Notes: generated by a model from the letters alone, not told the origin. Shown: positions 1-8,803, numbered from the stretch's first letter. The stretch is DNA of 64,000 bases from Dolomitihabitans soli (GCF_022213955.1 NZ_JAKNTW010000001.1:1-64000), one strand, 5' to 3'. Numbers and translations: made by a program.

Positions 1-107
1 TAGCGGTGGGGAAACACCCGGTTACATTCCGAACCCGGAAGTTAAGCCCTCCAGCGCCGATGGTACTGCACCGGGGACGGTGTGGGAGAGTAGGTCACCG
101 CCGGACA
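1..107 (+). rRNA. rrf: 5S ribosomal RNA, 5' end cut by window edge
   Basis: The sequence carries the canonical actinobacterial 5S core: the GGGGAAACACCCGG block, the CCGAACCCGGAAGTTAAG block and the closing GGGAGAGTAGGTCACCGCC strand. About a dozen 5' bases are missing, so the gene begins just left of the window and is presumably the last gene of an rRNA operon. The exact 3' end is uncertain by a few bases. Confidence 0.95.
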
Positions 108-138
108 AACATTTGATGTTTGTCGTTTAGTAGGAGTA

Positions 139-170
139 GGCCTGTACGGTTTCCGTGCGGGCCTTCTTCT
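139..170 (+). terminator. rRNA operon intrinsic terminator
   Basis: An 11-bp stem (GGCCTGTACGG with CCGTGCGGGCC, two G-T pairs on one strand) closes a 3-nt loop and is followed by TTCTTCT. It lies 31 bases after the 5S rRNA, where an rrn terminator is expected. Confidence 0.8.
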
Positions 171-318
171 ATTTCTGGGGTCTTTTCTGTTCAGTTTCCC
201 CGGACCTTTCCCATGTTCCGGACTTGTTCCCATCTCGCTGTTCCGTCGGCTGCGCACAGCACCAGCCGCCAGTTGGCCGGCAGGCAAGTGAGCGGCAGAC
301 AAAGTGAGCGGATCGGGG

Positions 319-401
319 CATGCGGGGTAGGCGGGTCGGGGCGTGCGAGGCGTGCGGGGCGTGCGAGGGAGGCGTGCGAGGCATGCGAGGCGTGCGGGGC
401 G
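319..401. repeat. Degenerate GC-rich short tandem repeats
   Basis: Units of nine to ten bases related to GCGTGCGAGG are repeated imperfectly about eight times. They lie in the 277-base stretch between the rRNA terminator and the TetR gene. I see no gene in that stretch. Confidence 0.5.
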
Positions 402-447
402 GGCACGGGCTGGCTCTTGGGCGAGCCAGAGCTCCTCGGCCGGCAGC

Positions 448-1035
448 TCAGCTGAGGGAATCCAGGTGAGCCGTCAGGACCCGGGTCGCCCAGCCGGTGC
501 CAGCCGATAGAGGTTCGTAGAGGAGATGGGCGGCCAGGCCGTCCAGAAGAGCGTGTAGGCGCTGCGCTTCGAGTTCGGGGTCTCGCCCCGGCATCAGCGA
601 GCCGGCCTGGTGGAGTCGGTCGATCATCCAGCGGCAGGCATCCCTCAGCGCCTGGTGTGCCTCTGCTCGCAGCGGCCTGAGGCATTCTTCGGCGTTGGCG
701 GCGGTCAGCAGGGCCAGGAAGATTTCCATCTCCGCGCGACGTTCGGCGTCGAGCGGGAGCATCTCCCGGGCCACGGCTTCGACCGTCGCCCGGATGGTCG
801 GCAGCGGGGAGAGGGCCGCGACCCGCTTCTGCACCCTGGTGAGCACGAGTTGCATGGCGAAAATCAGCAACTCGGACTGAGTGTTGAACACGTGGCGCAG
901 CGAGCCGGTGGACACGCCCGCCTCCGCGGCGACGGAGCGTACGGACACGTGCCCCACCCCGTCTCGGAGGATGACGCGCCAGGCTGCTTCCGCGAGTTCC
1001 TCGCGACGCCGGGTGCGGTCGATGAGCTTGGGCAC
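448..1035 (-). CDS. TetR/AcrR family transcriptional regulator
   Basis: A repressor-type DNA-binding protein of 195 residues. The N-terminal helix-turn-helix reads DGVGHVSVRSVAAEAGVSTG followed by SLRHVFNTQSELL, the classic TetR recognition helix and following helix at about residues 25-55. The rest is an all-helical ligand-binding domain of BetI-like length; the ligand is unknown. Two GTG codons in tandem are possible starts. I chose the inner one because a TAACAT hexamer ends six bases upstream, fitting a leaderless transcript, and homologous proteins typically begin PKLID. It stands alone between the rRNA operon and the glycosidase gene, so its target may be itself or a distant gene. Confidence 0.88.
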   Translation of the reverse strand: MPKLIDRTRRREELAEAAWRVILRDGVGHVSVRSVAAEAGVSTGSLRHVFNTQSELLIFAMQLVLTRVQKRVAALSPLPTIRATVEAVAREMLPLDAERRAEMEIFLALLTAANAEECLRPLRAEAHQALRDACRWMIDRLHQAGSLMPGRDPELEAQRLHALLDGLAAHLLYEPLSAGTGWATRVLTAHLDSLS

Positions 1036-1069
1036 CACGCTATGTTAGCGCACGCGTACTAGCACAGCG
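1036..1069 (-). promoter_or_regulatory. Putative leaderless promoter and operator of the TetR gene
   Basis: On the minus strand TAACAT (1047-1042) ends six bases before the GTG at 1035. Just upstream, the 10-mers GTTAGCGCAC and GCGTACTAGC form a weakly self-complementary stretch that could be a TetR operator. No good -35 box is visible. Confidence 0.4.
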
Positions 1070-1102
1070 GTCCTTATGGCAGTACGTCCGAACTGCCAAA
1101 TG

Positions 1103-1238
1103 CCGGCGGTGCCCGCCTCCACCGGCGGTCTCTGTCCCGCGCTGGCGGTGCCCGCCCCTCCGCGCTGGCGCTGTCTGCCTCCGCCGGCGGTGCCCGCCTC
1201 CACTGGCGGTCTCTGTCCCGCGCTGGCGGTGCCCGCCC
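1103..1238. repeat. 81-bp direct repeat, two copies, in an intergenic region
   Basis: A 55-base block at 1103-1157 recurs at 1184-1238 with one difference, a period of 81 bases. The spacers are rich in CGCTGGCG and CTGCCTCCGCC variants that continue to about 1275. The stretch 1039-1414 has no convincing gene; open frames through it exist on both strands only because of the GC bias and the period being a multiple of three. Confidence 0.75.
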
Positions 1239-1414
1239 CGCCCTCGCCAGCGGTGTCTGCCTCCGCCGGTGGCGGCTCGCCGAGTTGGATCGCCCGCGAG
1301 CACCGCACCTGCTCGGTCTCTTCAGGGCACTCCGTTGCGCGGGGAAGGGCGAGCGTGCTGAGAACAAACCGGGTGCGGTGGTGGTCTGGCTACCAACCGC
1401 CGCGCCCGGCTACG

Positions 1415-2884
1415 TCAGCGAGTGATGAAGAGGGCGTCGCCCACGGTTCGCTCGCTGCCGTCCGAGGGACGGTTCACGACCTTGTGCTTGACGACCATGG
1501 CGCTGGAGCCGCCGCCGTCGAGGTTGATGGCGTTCTTGGCGCCGAGCCAGCGCATCAGCTGGGCGGCTTCGATCATGGAGGCGCCGACCGTGTTGCCCGG
1601 GTCGCGGCCGTCCACGGTCGCCATGATCAGACCACCGGACTTGGTGACGCCGACCAGGGTGCGGGGATGGCGGCGCAGGATCATGTTCACCGAGTCGTGT
1701 CCGTCAGCCTTTGCGGTGATTTTGACGGTGCCGTTCCTGACCAGGCCGACCGAGCCGCCCATGATGTGGGTGTCCGGCGTGAGGGGGATGGCATCGCCCG
1801 TACGGAGGTCGGTCACCTGGGTGTCCAGTGACAGCTTCCAGCCCTCCCAGACGTGTTCCCACATCCAGTCGGCGGCCGCCCCTCGGCCGTGCAGCACCCA
1901 CGAGTCGCGCGGTACGGCGCCGCCGGCCGTACGGAGTCTGGTGACGGTGCCCGATGCGTCGACGACGGCCTCCGCGCCACCGTCGGCGGGTATCTTCTGG
2001 CCGAACTCGCCCGTGTAGGCGATGAGTTCGCCGCCCTTGGCCGCGCGGTTGACGCCCTGCACGGGCTGCTTGGTGCCGTCGCCGCCGGTGATGCTGAGGG
2101 TGGTCTCCAGCTCGGTGATGCGTGCCGAGCGGCCCTTGAGGATCAGTGCGCTGCGGCCGCGTACGGCTTCGCTGAGCAGCTTGCCGTTCACGACGGAGAT
2201 GCCGACGGGGTCGCCCTGGAGGTTCTTGGCGGTGTGGATGTTGAAGAACCCGCCGTTGACGCCGGCGATGGCCTTGACCTGGCGTGACATCGACGAGGTG
2301 GTCTCCCGCTTGGCGACGCTCCGGCCGACGCTGGCCTGGAAGGAGCCGCGGAACAGCTTGGGGTCGACCATCAGGACGTTCATGTTCCAGGGGCCGGTGG
2401 TGTCCAGCCCGTCATCGCCGAGGTAGTCGGCCTTGGCGCTGATCTTGGCCTTCTTGAGCTTGGCGACCATCTTGTCGGCCTTGGCCCGCTGTTTGAGAGT
2501 CCACTCGCCGATCCTGACCGTGTAGTACTCCTCGGCGGGGTCGTCCGAGACGGCGGGCCGTACGAACTTCTCCAGTTTGGGGGTCAGTCCGGCGTCCTCG
2601 ACTTCGATGGCCTTGATCTGGGCGTCCTCCAGGGTGCCGTGGTCGCGGCCGTTCGGCATGAGCACGGTGACGGTGTAGCCCTGGGTGGACTTGCCCTGCT
2701 TGACGCGGTAGAGGTCCACGCCCTGGGCGACGGCGCTGTGCGCGCGGGCCGGAAGTCCCCGGGTGCCGAGGGGGAATTTCGAGGAGGGGAAGGACAGGCT
2801 GGCCGGCGCCGCCGAGGCGGCCGGTACGGCGGCGACCACAAGAGTTGTGGCGACCGACAGGCCGACGATTAGTCGACGCGACAT
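1415..2884 (-). CDS. Secreted phosphodiester glycosidase (NAGPA) family protein
   Basis: A 489-residue exported protein. Residues 1-26 form a Sec signal peptide (MSRRLIVGLS..., cleavage near ASAAPA). Residues about 118-155 (EEYYTVRIGEWTLKQRAKA) resemble an SPOR-like peptidoglycan-binding fold. The C-terminal half carries the family hallmarks GVNGGFFN at 208-215 and NLDGGGSS at 454-461, with the VDGRDPGNTVG stretch between. Family members remove sugar or glycan caps joined through phosphodiesters; the substrate here is not evident. An upstream in-frame start 26 codons earlier was rejected because the ATG at 2884 has a GGGGAG ribosome site eight bases away and starts the signal peptide. It is transcribed alone. 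Confidence 0.88.
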   Translation of the reverse strand: MSRRLIVGLSVATTLVVAAVPAASAAPASLSFPSSKFPLGTRGLPARAHSAVAQGVDLYRVKQGKSTQGYTVTVLMPNGRDHGTLEDAQIKAIEVEDAGLTPKLEKFVRPAVSDDPAEEYYTVRIGEWTLKQRAKADKMVAKLKKAKISAKADYLGDDGLDTTGPWNMNVLMVDPKLFRGSFQASVGRSVAKRETTSSMSRQVKAIAGVNGGFFNIHTAKNLQGDPVGISVVNGKLLSEAVRGRSALILKGRSARITELETTLSITGGDGTKQPVQGVNRAAKGGELIAYTGEFGQKIPADGGAEAVVDASGTVTRLRTAGGAVPRDSWVLHGRGAAADWMWEHVWEGWKLSLDTQVTDLRTGDAIPLTPDTHIMGGSVGLVRNGTVKITAKADGHDSVNMILRRHPRTLVGVTKSGGLIMATVDGRDPGNTVGASMIEAAQLMRWLGAKNAINLDGGGSSAMVVKHKVVNRPSDGSERTVGDALFITR

Positions 2885-3147
2885 GGTGTTAGCTCCCCGC
2901 GATGGACCTGATTGTCGATGATCTATCGTGCCGATCATCAGGGCCGGAGGGGAGCGGAACACGCGAAAAACGTTGAGAAAGGTAGATCTGGTGGCGCGGT
3001 TGAGAGGAAAGAGGTACTAGCGGTTCTTAGGTGGCGAGGGTTTTCATCCTGTTTGGGTTATTTGTGCTATTTGGCGTAAGCGGGCCGATGAACCGGGCCG
3101 ACACCTCGCCGCGACTGGTGATGGGACGCGGCTGGTGGTGGGAGAGG
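2885..3147. other. 263-base intergenic region, no gene seen
   Basis: The stretch separates the stop of the PucR gene from the start of the glycosidase gene, both on the minus strand. It is less GC-rich than its surroundings (3040-3080) and should hold the glycosidase promoter, but I could not fix a -10/-35 pair. Confidence 0.5.
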
Positions 3148-4758
3148 TCAGCGGTTGTCTCGCCGGAAGGATTCGAGGGCCAGCAGAGCGACGTGCAGGG
3201 AGAGGCAGGACTCCACGTCGTCCAGGTCGGTGTCGAGGACGCGTTCGAGGCGCCTGAGCCGGTCGTAGAAGGCGGGGCGGGAGAGGTGGGCCTTCTGGGC
3301 GGCGACCGCCTTGTTCCGGCCGGCGTCGAGATAGATGCGCAGGATTCTGCTGAGGTCGCCGCCGCGCTGGGCGTCGTGGGCGAGCAGGGCGGCCAGTTCG
3401 CGTTCGGCGAAGGTCTGCAGGCGGGCGTCGTCGCGGAGCAGGTGGAGCAGGCCGCGCAGCCGGAGATCGGGCAGCCGGTAGAAGACCCGGCCGTCGGGCT
3501 GGCGGACGGCCACGTCGGCGACCTGCTCGGCTTCCAGGAAGCTGCGCCGTACGTCCTTGATCGAATCGACCACGGAACCCGCGGCCAGTACGAAGGCGCG
3601 GGCGGAGGTCGTGCGGAGGCGGTCGGAGAGGGCGGTGAGGGCGGCTTCCGGGGAGGTGCGCGGGGGGAGGGGGAGCAGGACGGCGACGCGGTTCTGGTCG
3701 AGGGCGCCGACGAGGGCGGGCTGGCGGGCATCGCGGCAGGTGGCGGCGGTGGCCTCGGCGAGTTCGCCGAGCTGGGCCTGTCCGTCGAGCGCGGTGTCGA
3801 CCGGCTCGGTGAGCCGCAGGACCAGGCTGATCAGTTTGCGCCCGGTGAGCGGCACGCCGACGGCCCTGGACCGCGCGGCGGCCTCGTCGGGGTCGGAGTA
3901 GGCGTGGGTGAGGATGCCGGTGATGATCGTTCCGTGGGCCTGGCGCTCCAGGCTCTGCTGGTGGCGTTCGAGGAGCCGGCCGAGCGCGAGGGTGGTGCCG
4001 GCCCGCTCGGCGAGCACGATCTCACGAGGGCTGGGCGGACCGTCGCAGAGCAAGATCAGTCTGCCCCAGTCCTGGCCCCGTGCGCCGACCATGGCCACCA
4101 GCCAGCCGGCCGCGGCGTCGTAGGCGGTGCGCTCGTTCGGGGCCACGGCCCGGGATCTGGTCTCCCAGCTCGCCAGCAGCGCCCCGGTGTCACGGCCCGC
4201 GCTCTCGCAGGCCAGCACCTGGTGCGCCAGGTTCTCCAGCAGCACCGGCCGGCCGGAGAGCCGGGCGACCTGGCTGAGCACCTCGGCCGGTGAGGCGCCC
4301 TCCACCGACAGCTCGGTGAACACCTCGTGCAGTTGCTCGGAGGCGCGCAACTCCTCCAGTTGGATGTCGATGATCCGCGCGTGCACCGATTCGGTGATCT
4401 GCACGAACGGGGTCTCCCTGGCCAGGGTGATCAACGGGAGCCCGTGTTTCTCCGCCGCGACGACCACCGCGGGCGGCAGTTCCGTGATGAACTTGCGGCC
4501 GAGCTCGACGATCAGTCCGGAGGCTCCCACGGCGGACAGGGCGCCGACGTAGTCGACCAGTTTGTCTGGCTCGTCGGGCAGTGCGATGCCGGTGGTGAGC
4601 ACGAGTTCCCCGCCGCGCAACAACTCGGCGATGTCGGTCACCTCGCCGACGTGGACCCAGCGCACTCGGGAGTCGAGCCGGTCGGCGCCCGCCACGACAC
4701 TGGGACTGCCCCTGCGGACGGCGTCCAGGGCCAGAACGTCGGCGATGGTGGGCAACAC
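3148..4758 (-). CDS. PucR family transcriptional regulator
   Basis: A 536-residue regulator with the full family architecture: an N-terminal PucR (purine catabolism regulator-like) domain at about 6-125 (TIADVLALDAVRRGSPSVVAG... ELVLTTG), a CdaR GGDEF-like middle domain at about 290-400, and a C-terminal helix-turn-helix (HTH_30) at about 475-533 with LSRPAFYDRLRRLERVL. Family members activate or repress nitrogen and carbon catabolic genes in response to small metabolites. The gene lies 47 bases downstream of the acyl-CoA synthetase gene on the same strand. The GTG start has no strong ribosome site. An inverted repeat 25 bases upstream is a likely operator. The inducer is unknown. Confidence 0.9.
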   Translation of the reverse strand: MLPTIADVLALDAVRRGSPSVVAGADRLDSRVRWVHVGEVTDIAELLRGGELVLTTGIALPDEPDKLVDYVGALSAVGASGLIVELGRKFITELPPAVVVAAEKHGLPLITLARETPFVQITESVHARIIDIQLEELRASEQLHEVFTELSVEGASPAEVLSQVARLSGRPVLLENLAHQVLACESAGRDTGALLASWETRSRAVAPNERTAYDAAAGWLVAMVGARGQDWGRLILLCDGPPSPREIVLAERAGTTLALGRLLERHQQSLERQAHGTIITGILTHAYSDPDEAAARSRAVGVPLTGRKLISLVLRLTEPVDTALDGQAQLGELAEATAATCRDARQPALVGALDQNRVAVLLPLPPRTSPEAALTALSDRLRTTSARAFVLAAGSVVDSIKDVRRSFLEAEQVADVAVRQPDGRVFYRLPDLRLRGLLHLLRDDARLQTFAERELAALLAHDAQRGGDLSRILRIYLDAGRNKAVAAQKAHLSRPAFYDRLRRLERVLDTDLDDVESCLSLHVALLALESFRRDNR

Positions 4759-4782
4759 GTTGCCGACACTATCTGATCAGAA

Positions 4783-4810
4783 TGTAAATCCGTATTCCGT
4801 ATCCTTTACA
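4783..4810. promoter_or_regulatory. Inverted repeat TGTAAA-N16-TTTACA, putative PucR operator
   Basis: Two perfect 6-base arms flank a 16-base spacer containing the direct repeat CCGTATTCCGTATC. The right arm overlaps the stop codon of the synthetase gene. A related element with the same ATTCCGTA core lies at the equivalent distance before the second PucR gene (16187-16211). Confidence 0.5.
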
Positions 4811-6452
4811 TACTGAGGTCGGGAAAATCGTCCTCGCGGAACTCCGCAGCGCCCGGCGCCTGCTCCCTGAGCTCCACCCGGCGGATCTTCCCGGAGATCG
4901 TTTTGGGCAGCTCGGCGAACTCCAGCCTTCTGATCCGCTTGTACCCGGCCAGGTTGTGGCGGGCGTGCGCGAGGATCGAGCGCGCGGTGGCCGCGTCGGG
5001 CGCGAAGCCGGGCGCCAGGGTCACGTACGCCTTGGGTACGGCGAGACGCAGCGGGTCGGGGGCGGGCACGACGGCCGCCTCGGCCACCGCCTCGTGTTCC
5101 AGCAGCACGCTCTCCAGTTCGAACGGTGAGATCCGGTAGTCGCTCGCCTTGAAGACGTCGTCGGTGCGGCCGACGTAGGTGATGTAGCCGTCGGCGTCGC
5201 GGGTGGCCATGTCGCCCGTGTGGTAGTAGCCGTCCCGCATGGCATCAGCATTTCCATCGATATATCCGCGCATGAGGCCCAATGGGCGGTTCGCCAGCGG
5301 CAGGCAGATCTCCCCGTCGTCGCCCGCCTCACCCGTCGCCGGATCGACCAGAGCCACATCGTAGCCGGGCAGCGGGCGTCCCATCGAGCCGGCCTTCACC
5401 GGCTCGCCCGGCGGGTTGCCGATCTGCGCGGTGGTCTCGGTCTGGCCGTAGCCGTCCCTGATCGTGATGCCCCACGCCTTGGCGACCTGGTCGATGATCT
5501 CCGGGTTGAGCGGCTCCCCGGCGGCGACGGCCGTACGCAGCGGCAGCGACCAGGCGGCGAGGTCCTCCTGGATCAGCATCCGCCACACGGTGGGCGGCGC
5601 GCAGAACGTCGTCACCCCGTGGTCGCGCATCACCCCGAGCAGCGCCGCGGCGGAGAACCGGGCGTAGTCGTAGACCAGCACGTTGGCCCCGGCGTTCCAG
5701 GGGGCGAACACGTTGCTCCAGGCGTGCTTGGCCCAGCCGGGGGAGGAGACGTTCAGGTGCACGTCGTCCGGCCCGACGCCGATCCAGAACATCGTCGACA
5801 GGTGGCCGATGGGATAGGACGCGTAGGTGTGCTCCACCAGCTTGGGCCTGGCCGTCGTGCCCGAGGTGAAGTAGAGCAGCAGCGTGTCGTCCGAACGGGT
5901 CACGCCGTCGGGGACGAAGACCTCGGAACGGTCGTCGGCCCCGGCGTAGGAGAGCCAGCCGGGAGCCTCGCCGCCGACCGTGATCCGGACGTACGCGCCG
6001 TCGCCGAACTTGGCGGCCTGCGCGGCCTCGGTGATCACGTGCGTGACGCCGCCCCGCTCGACGCGGTCCTCGATGTCGGACGTGGACAGCAGCGTCGTCG
6101 CCGGGATGACCACCGCCCCCAGCTTCATCGCGGCGAGCAGCGTCTCCCAGAGTTCGGCCCGGTTGCCCACCATCAGCAGGATGCGGTCGCCGCGCCGTAC
6201 TCCCAGTTCGCGGAGCCAGTTGGCGACCTTGGCGGATCGCGCCGACAGGGCGGCGAACGTGTGGGCGGTGGCGTGGCCGGCCGCGTCCACGATCGTCAGC
6301 GCGGTGGCGCCGGGTCGTTCCGCGGTGAGCACGCCGTCGAACCAGTCGAGGGCCCAGTTGAACTCGGCCGGTTCCGGCCAGCGGAACTCGCTGAGCGCGG
6401 TGCCGTAGTCGGTGTCGAGGAGGAGGTCACGGGCGGCGCGGAAGTCGCTCAT
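4806..6452 (-). CDS. Medium-chain-type acyl-CoA synthetase (AMP-forming)
   Basis: A 548-residue adenylate-forming enzyme that would activate a carboxylic acid to its CoA thioester with ATP. The P-loop-like motif TSGTTARPKLVEHT lies at 196-209. The A5 region is DGYGQTETT, the A7 motif YYHTGD, the A8 hinge YVGRTDDVFKASDYRISPFE, and the C-terminal catalytic lysine lies in LPKTISGKIRR. Overall shape and SSPGWAKHAWSN resemble the acetyl/medium-chain (MACS) branch. ATG at 6452 has an AGGAGG site eight bases upstream. It is followed at 47 bases by the PucR gene and is 36 bases from the TetR gene; all three face the same way but the synthetase has its own ribosome site. Substrate chain length cannot be read from sequence. 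Confidence 0.9.
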   Translation of the reverse strand: MSDFRAARDLLLDTDYGTALSEFRWPEPAEFNWALDWFDGVLTAERPGATALTIVDAAGHATAHTFAALSARSAKVANWLRELGVRRGDRILLMVGNRAELWETLLAAMKLGAVVIPATTLLSTSDIEDRVERGGVTHVITEAAQAAKFGDGAYVRITVGGEAPGWLSYAGADDRSEVFVPDGVTRSDDTLLLYFTSGTTARPKLVEHTYASYPIGHLSTMFWIGVGPDDVHLNVSSPGWAKHAWSNVFAPWNAGANVLVYDYARFSAAALLGVMRDHGVTTFCAPPTVWRMLIQEDLAAWSLPLRTAVAAGEPLNPEIIDQVAKAWGITIRDGYGQTETTAQIGNPPGEPVKAGSMGRPLPGYDVALVDPATGEAGDDGEICLPLANRPLGLMRGYIDGNADAMRDGYYHTGDMATRDADGYITYVGRTDDVFKASDYRISPFELESVLLEHEAVAEAAVVPAPDPLRLAVPKAYVTLAPGFAPDAATARSILAHARHNLAGYKRIRRLEFAELPKTISGKIRRVELREQAPGAAEFREDDFPDLSM

Positions 6453-6488
6453 ACCGGCATCCTCCTGCGTCGGGCGCCGCCGCGTCCA

Positions 6489-7217
6489 TCATCGGGGCAG
6501 ACGCGCGGCGAGCCCGTCGAGGACACAGCTCAGGCCGAAGGCGAAGCGGTCGATCATGTCGTCGCGAAGATCTCCGCTCTCCCTGGTCCGTTCGTAGAGC
6601 GCGTGCAGCGTGGGCCGGCCCGCCATGGACGCGACGACTGCCGACTCGTTCTGCTCCAGCCACTGCTTGGGGGACAGGCCGGTGGCGGCCACCATTTCGT
6701 ACCAGCCCGATTCGGACGCGGTGACACCCATGACATAGGCCGTCAGCGTGTTCACCGCGTGGTCGATGGCGGGGCCGTGGAAGCCGGCGTCCTCGAACAG
6801 GATCATGGCCTTTTCGGCCAGGATCAGCGCGTTCGGGCCCAGGCTGGGCCGGGAGCCGAGCAGCTTGATCGCCCACGGGTGCCGGAGCAGGGCCTGGCGC
6901 AGGCTGTGCGCGAAGACGGACGCGGCCTCCTGCCAGTGGAGCCCGCCGCCCACCGGCAGTGCGATTTCGCCGAAGACCTCGTCCATGGCGAGGTCGAGCA
7001 GCTCCACTTTGTTCGCGACGTACCAGTAGATCGAGGTGGCGCCCATGCTCAGCTTGGTGCCCAGGCGCCGCATGCTCAGCGCGTCGAGGCCCTCCGCGTC
7101 GAGCAGTTCGATGGTGGCGCGCACGATCTGCGCCTGGCTGGTCGACGCGTCCTTCTTCGGCGGGCGGGCCCCTTCGGCGGCCAGCCTGCCCCACACGGAG
7201 GTGTACTGCGGCTTCAT
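6489..7217 (-). CDS. TetR family repressor of the adjacent efflux pump
   Basis: A 242-residue protein with an N-terminal helix-turn-helix (LDALSMRRLGTKLSMGATSIYWYVANKVELL) and a tetracycline-repressor-class C-terminal domain of the usual length. It is divergent from an EmrB/QacA-type transporter, and three 15-base palindromes fill the gap, so it very likely represses both genes and is released by a pump substrate. The ATG at 7217 was preferred to a GTG nine codons upstream, because that GTG lies inside the first operator. TATCCT ends eight bases before this ATG, so the mRNA may be nearly leaderless. Confidence 0.9.
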   Translation of the reverse strand: MKPQYTSVWGRLAAEGARPPKKDASTSQAQIVRATIELLDAEGLDALSMRRLGTKLSMGATSIYWYVANKVELLDLAMDEVFGEIALPVGGGLHWQEAASVFAHSLRQALLRHPWAIKLLGSRPSLGPNALILAEKAMILFEDAGFHGPAIDHAVNTLTAYVMGVTASESGWYEMVAATGLSPKQWLEQNESAVVASMAGRPTLHALYERTRESGDLRDDMIDRFAFGLSCVLDGLAARLPR

Positions 7218-7238
7218 TACGCTCAAGGATAAATCCTC

Positions 7239-7294
7239 TCGCACACTGTGCGACGCTCTCGTACAGTGTGCGAATGCAATCGAACACTGTACGA
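7239..7294. promoter_or_regulatory. Three tandem TetR operators between repressor and MFS pump
   Basis: Three 15-base palindromes of the form TCGNACANTGTNCGA are present: TCGCACACTGTGCGA (7239-7253, perfect), TCGTACAGTGTGCGA (7259-7273) and TCGAACACTGTACGA (7280-7294). Centres are 20 and 21 bases apart, two helical turns. The middle site contains the pump's putative -10 (TACAGT, 7262-7267) and the third lies in codons 3-7 of the pump gene. Confidence 0.85.
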
Positions 7295-8803
7295 GAAGAA
7301 CCGGCGGCAGCCCGGAATCCGCGCCGCTGGTGGATTCTGGTGGTGCTGTGCCTGAGTCTGTTGGTGCTGGTCATCGACAACACGGTGCTGAATCTCGCGA
7401 TCCCCTCGCTGATGAGCGACCTGGGCGCCAGCCCCGGAGACGTCCAGTGGATCATCGATGCCTACGTGCTCGTCTTCGCCGGGCTCCTGCTCACGGCGGG
7501 CAGCCTGTCCGACCGGTACGGCAGGCGGCGGTTTCTGATCATCGGGCTGGTGGTCTTCGGCGGGGCCTCGCTGGTGGCCGTCGTCGCCGCCGAGCCCTGG
7601 CAGGTGATCGCGGCCAGGGCGCTGATGGGCGTGGGCGGCTCGATCCTGATGCCGAGCACGCTGTCCATCCTGATCACCGTCTTCGACGACGACGAGCGCC
7701 GCAAGGCCATCGCCGCCTGGACCGCGGTGGCCATGGTGGGCGTGATCGCCGGTCCGACCCTGGGCGGCTTCCTGCTGGAGAACTACTGGTGGGGCTCGGT
7801 CTTCCTGCTCAACGTGCCGGTCGCCATCGTCGCGATCATCGCGGCGCTGCTGCTGATGCCGGAGACGCGCGGCCCGGCGAGGCGGATCGACCCGCCCGGC
7901 GTGCTGCTGTCCGTCGTGGGGATGACCGCGCTGGTCTACTTCGTGATCTCCGGGCCGCACGCGGGCTGGACCGCTCCCCTGTCACTGCTCGCCATCACCG
8001 TCGCCGTGGTCGCCCTGACCGCCTTCGTGATCTGGGAACTGCGCTGCGACCATCCGATGCTGCCGCTGGAGTTGTTCCGTGACCGGAACTTCAGCGGGTC
8101 GTCCTTCTCGATCGTGCTGCTGTCGTTCGGCACCGGTGCCCTGTTGCTGATGCTGACCCAGTATCTCCAGTTCGTGCTGGGATACGGGCCGCTGCAGGCC
8201 GGCCTGGCGCTGGTGCCGTACGCGGTCGCCTCGGCGGTGTTCAACGCGGTGGGCGCGGGTCTCGGGCAGCGGGTGAGCAACCGCCTGCTGATCGTCACGG
8301 GGCTGGGCACGATGGGGGTGGGCTTCGTCGTGATGACCTTCATCGGGCCGTCGACCGGCTACGGCACGATGATCTCCGGGTTGCTGGTCATGGGGGTCGG
8401 GGCCGGTCTCGCCGGGCCGTCGGCCTACGCGACCCTGATGGGAGCCGTGCCGCAGGAGCACGCCGGGGTGGGCTCCGCGCTGAACGACACCGTCCAGCAG
8501 GTCGGCATGGCGCTCAGCATCGCGGTGCTGGGCAGCGTGCTCGCCGGGGGATACACCGCGGCCATGCCGGAGGGCGCGCCGCAGGCCGCTCGCGAGTCGA
8601 TCGGCAACGTGGCCCGGTTCGGCGATCCGGGGCTGCTGGAGGAGGCCCGCGCGGCCTTCGTCTCCGCCATGTCCTTCGGCTCCTGGGTGGGGGTGGGCTG
8701 CTGCGTGGCCGCCGCGCTCCTCGCGGGGCTCGTGCTGCGCAGGCCCACCCCGTCAGGAGTGCTCACGGGCGCGGCTGGTGGAACCGCGGAGCGGACAGGT
8801 TGA
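7274..8803 (+). CDS. EmrB/QacA (DHA2) family MFS drug transporter, 14 TM
   Basis: A 509-residue membrane protein of the proton-coupled 14-helix DHA2 family. Visible motifs are motif A between TM2 and TM3 (GSLSDRYGRRR), the first helix ILVVLCLSLLVLVIDNTVLNLAIPSL with the family D-N-T signature, and motif C (VGVIAGPTLGGFLL). It should export a toxic or amphipathic compound. The ATG at 7274 follows the -10-like TACAGT by exactly six bases and has no ribosome site, suggesting a leaderless mRNA; an open frame extends upstream but runs through the operators. Its 3' end overlaps the convergent alternative-oxidase gene by 41 bases. The efflux substrate is not predictable. Confidence 0.9.
   Translation: MQSNTVREEPAAARNPRRWWILVVLCLSLLVLVIDNTVLNLAIPSLMSDLGASPGDVQWIIDAYVLVFAGLLLTAGSLSDRYGRRRFLIIGLVVFGGASLVAVVAAEPWQVIAARALMGVGGSILMPSTLSILITVFDDDERRKAIAAWTAVAMVGVIAGPTLGGFLLENYWWGSVFLLNVPVAIVAIIAALLLMPETRGPARRIDPPGVLLSVVGMTALVYFVISGPHAGWTAPLSLLAITVAVVALTAFVIWELRCDHPMLPLELFRDRNFSGSSFSIVLLSFGTGALLLMLTQYLQFVLGYGPLQAGLALVPYAVASAVFNAVGAGLGQRVSNRLLIVTGLGTMGVGFVVMTFIGPSTGYGTMISGLLVMGVGAGLAGPSAYATLMGAVPQEHAGVGSALNDTVQQVGMALSIAVLGSVLAGGYTAAMPEGAPQAARESIGNVARFGDPGLLEEARAAFVSAMSFGSWVGVGCCVAAALLAGLVLRRPTPSGVLTGAAGGTAERTG

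Noticed and set aside
1036-1069. Seventh copy of the CCNAGCNNNNGCTNGG palindrome in the first TetR promoter
   Set aside because: GTACGC-GTGC-GCTAAC on the minus strand matches only partly (five of the ten fixed positions or so), too weak to call.
5220-7232. A 670-codon plus-strand open frame
   Set aside because: Antisense to the acyl-CoA synthetase and TetR genes, no recognisable domain.
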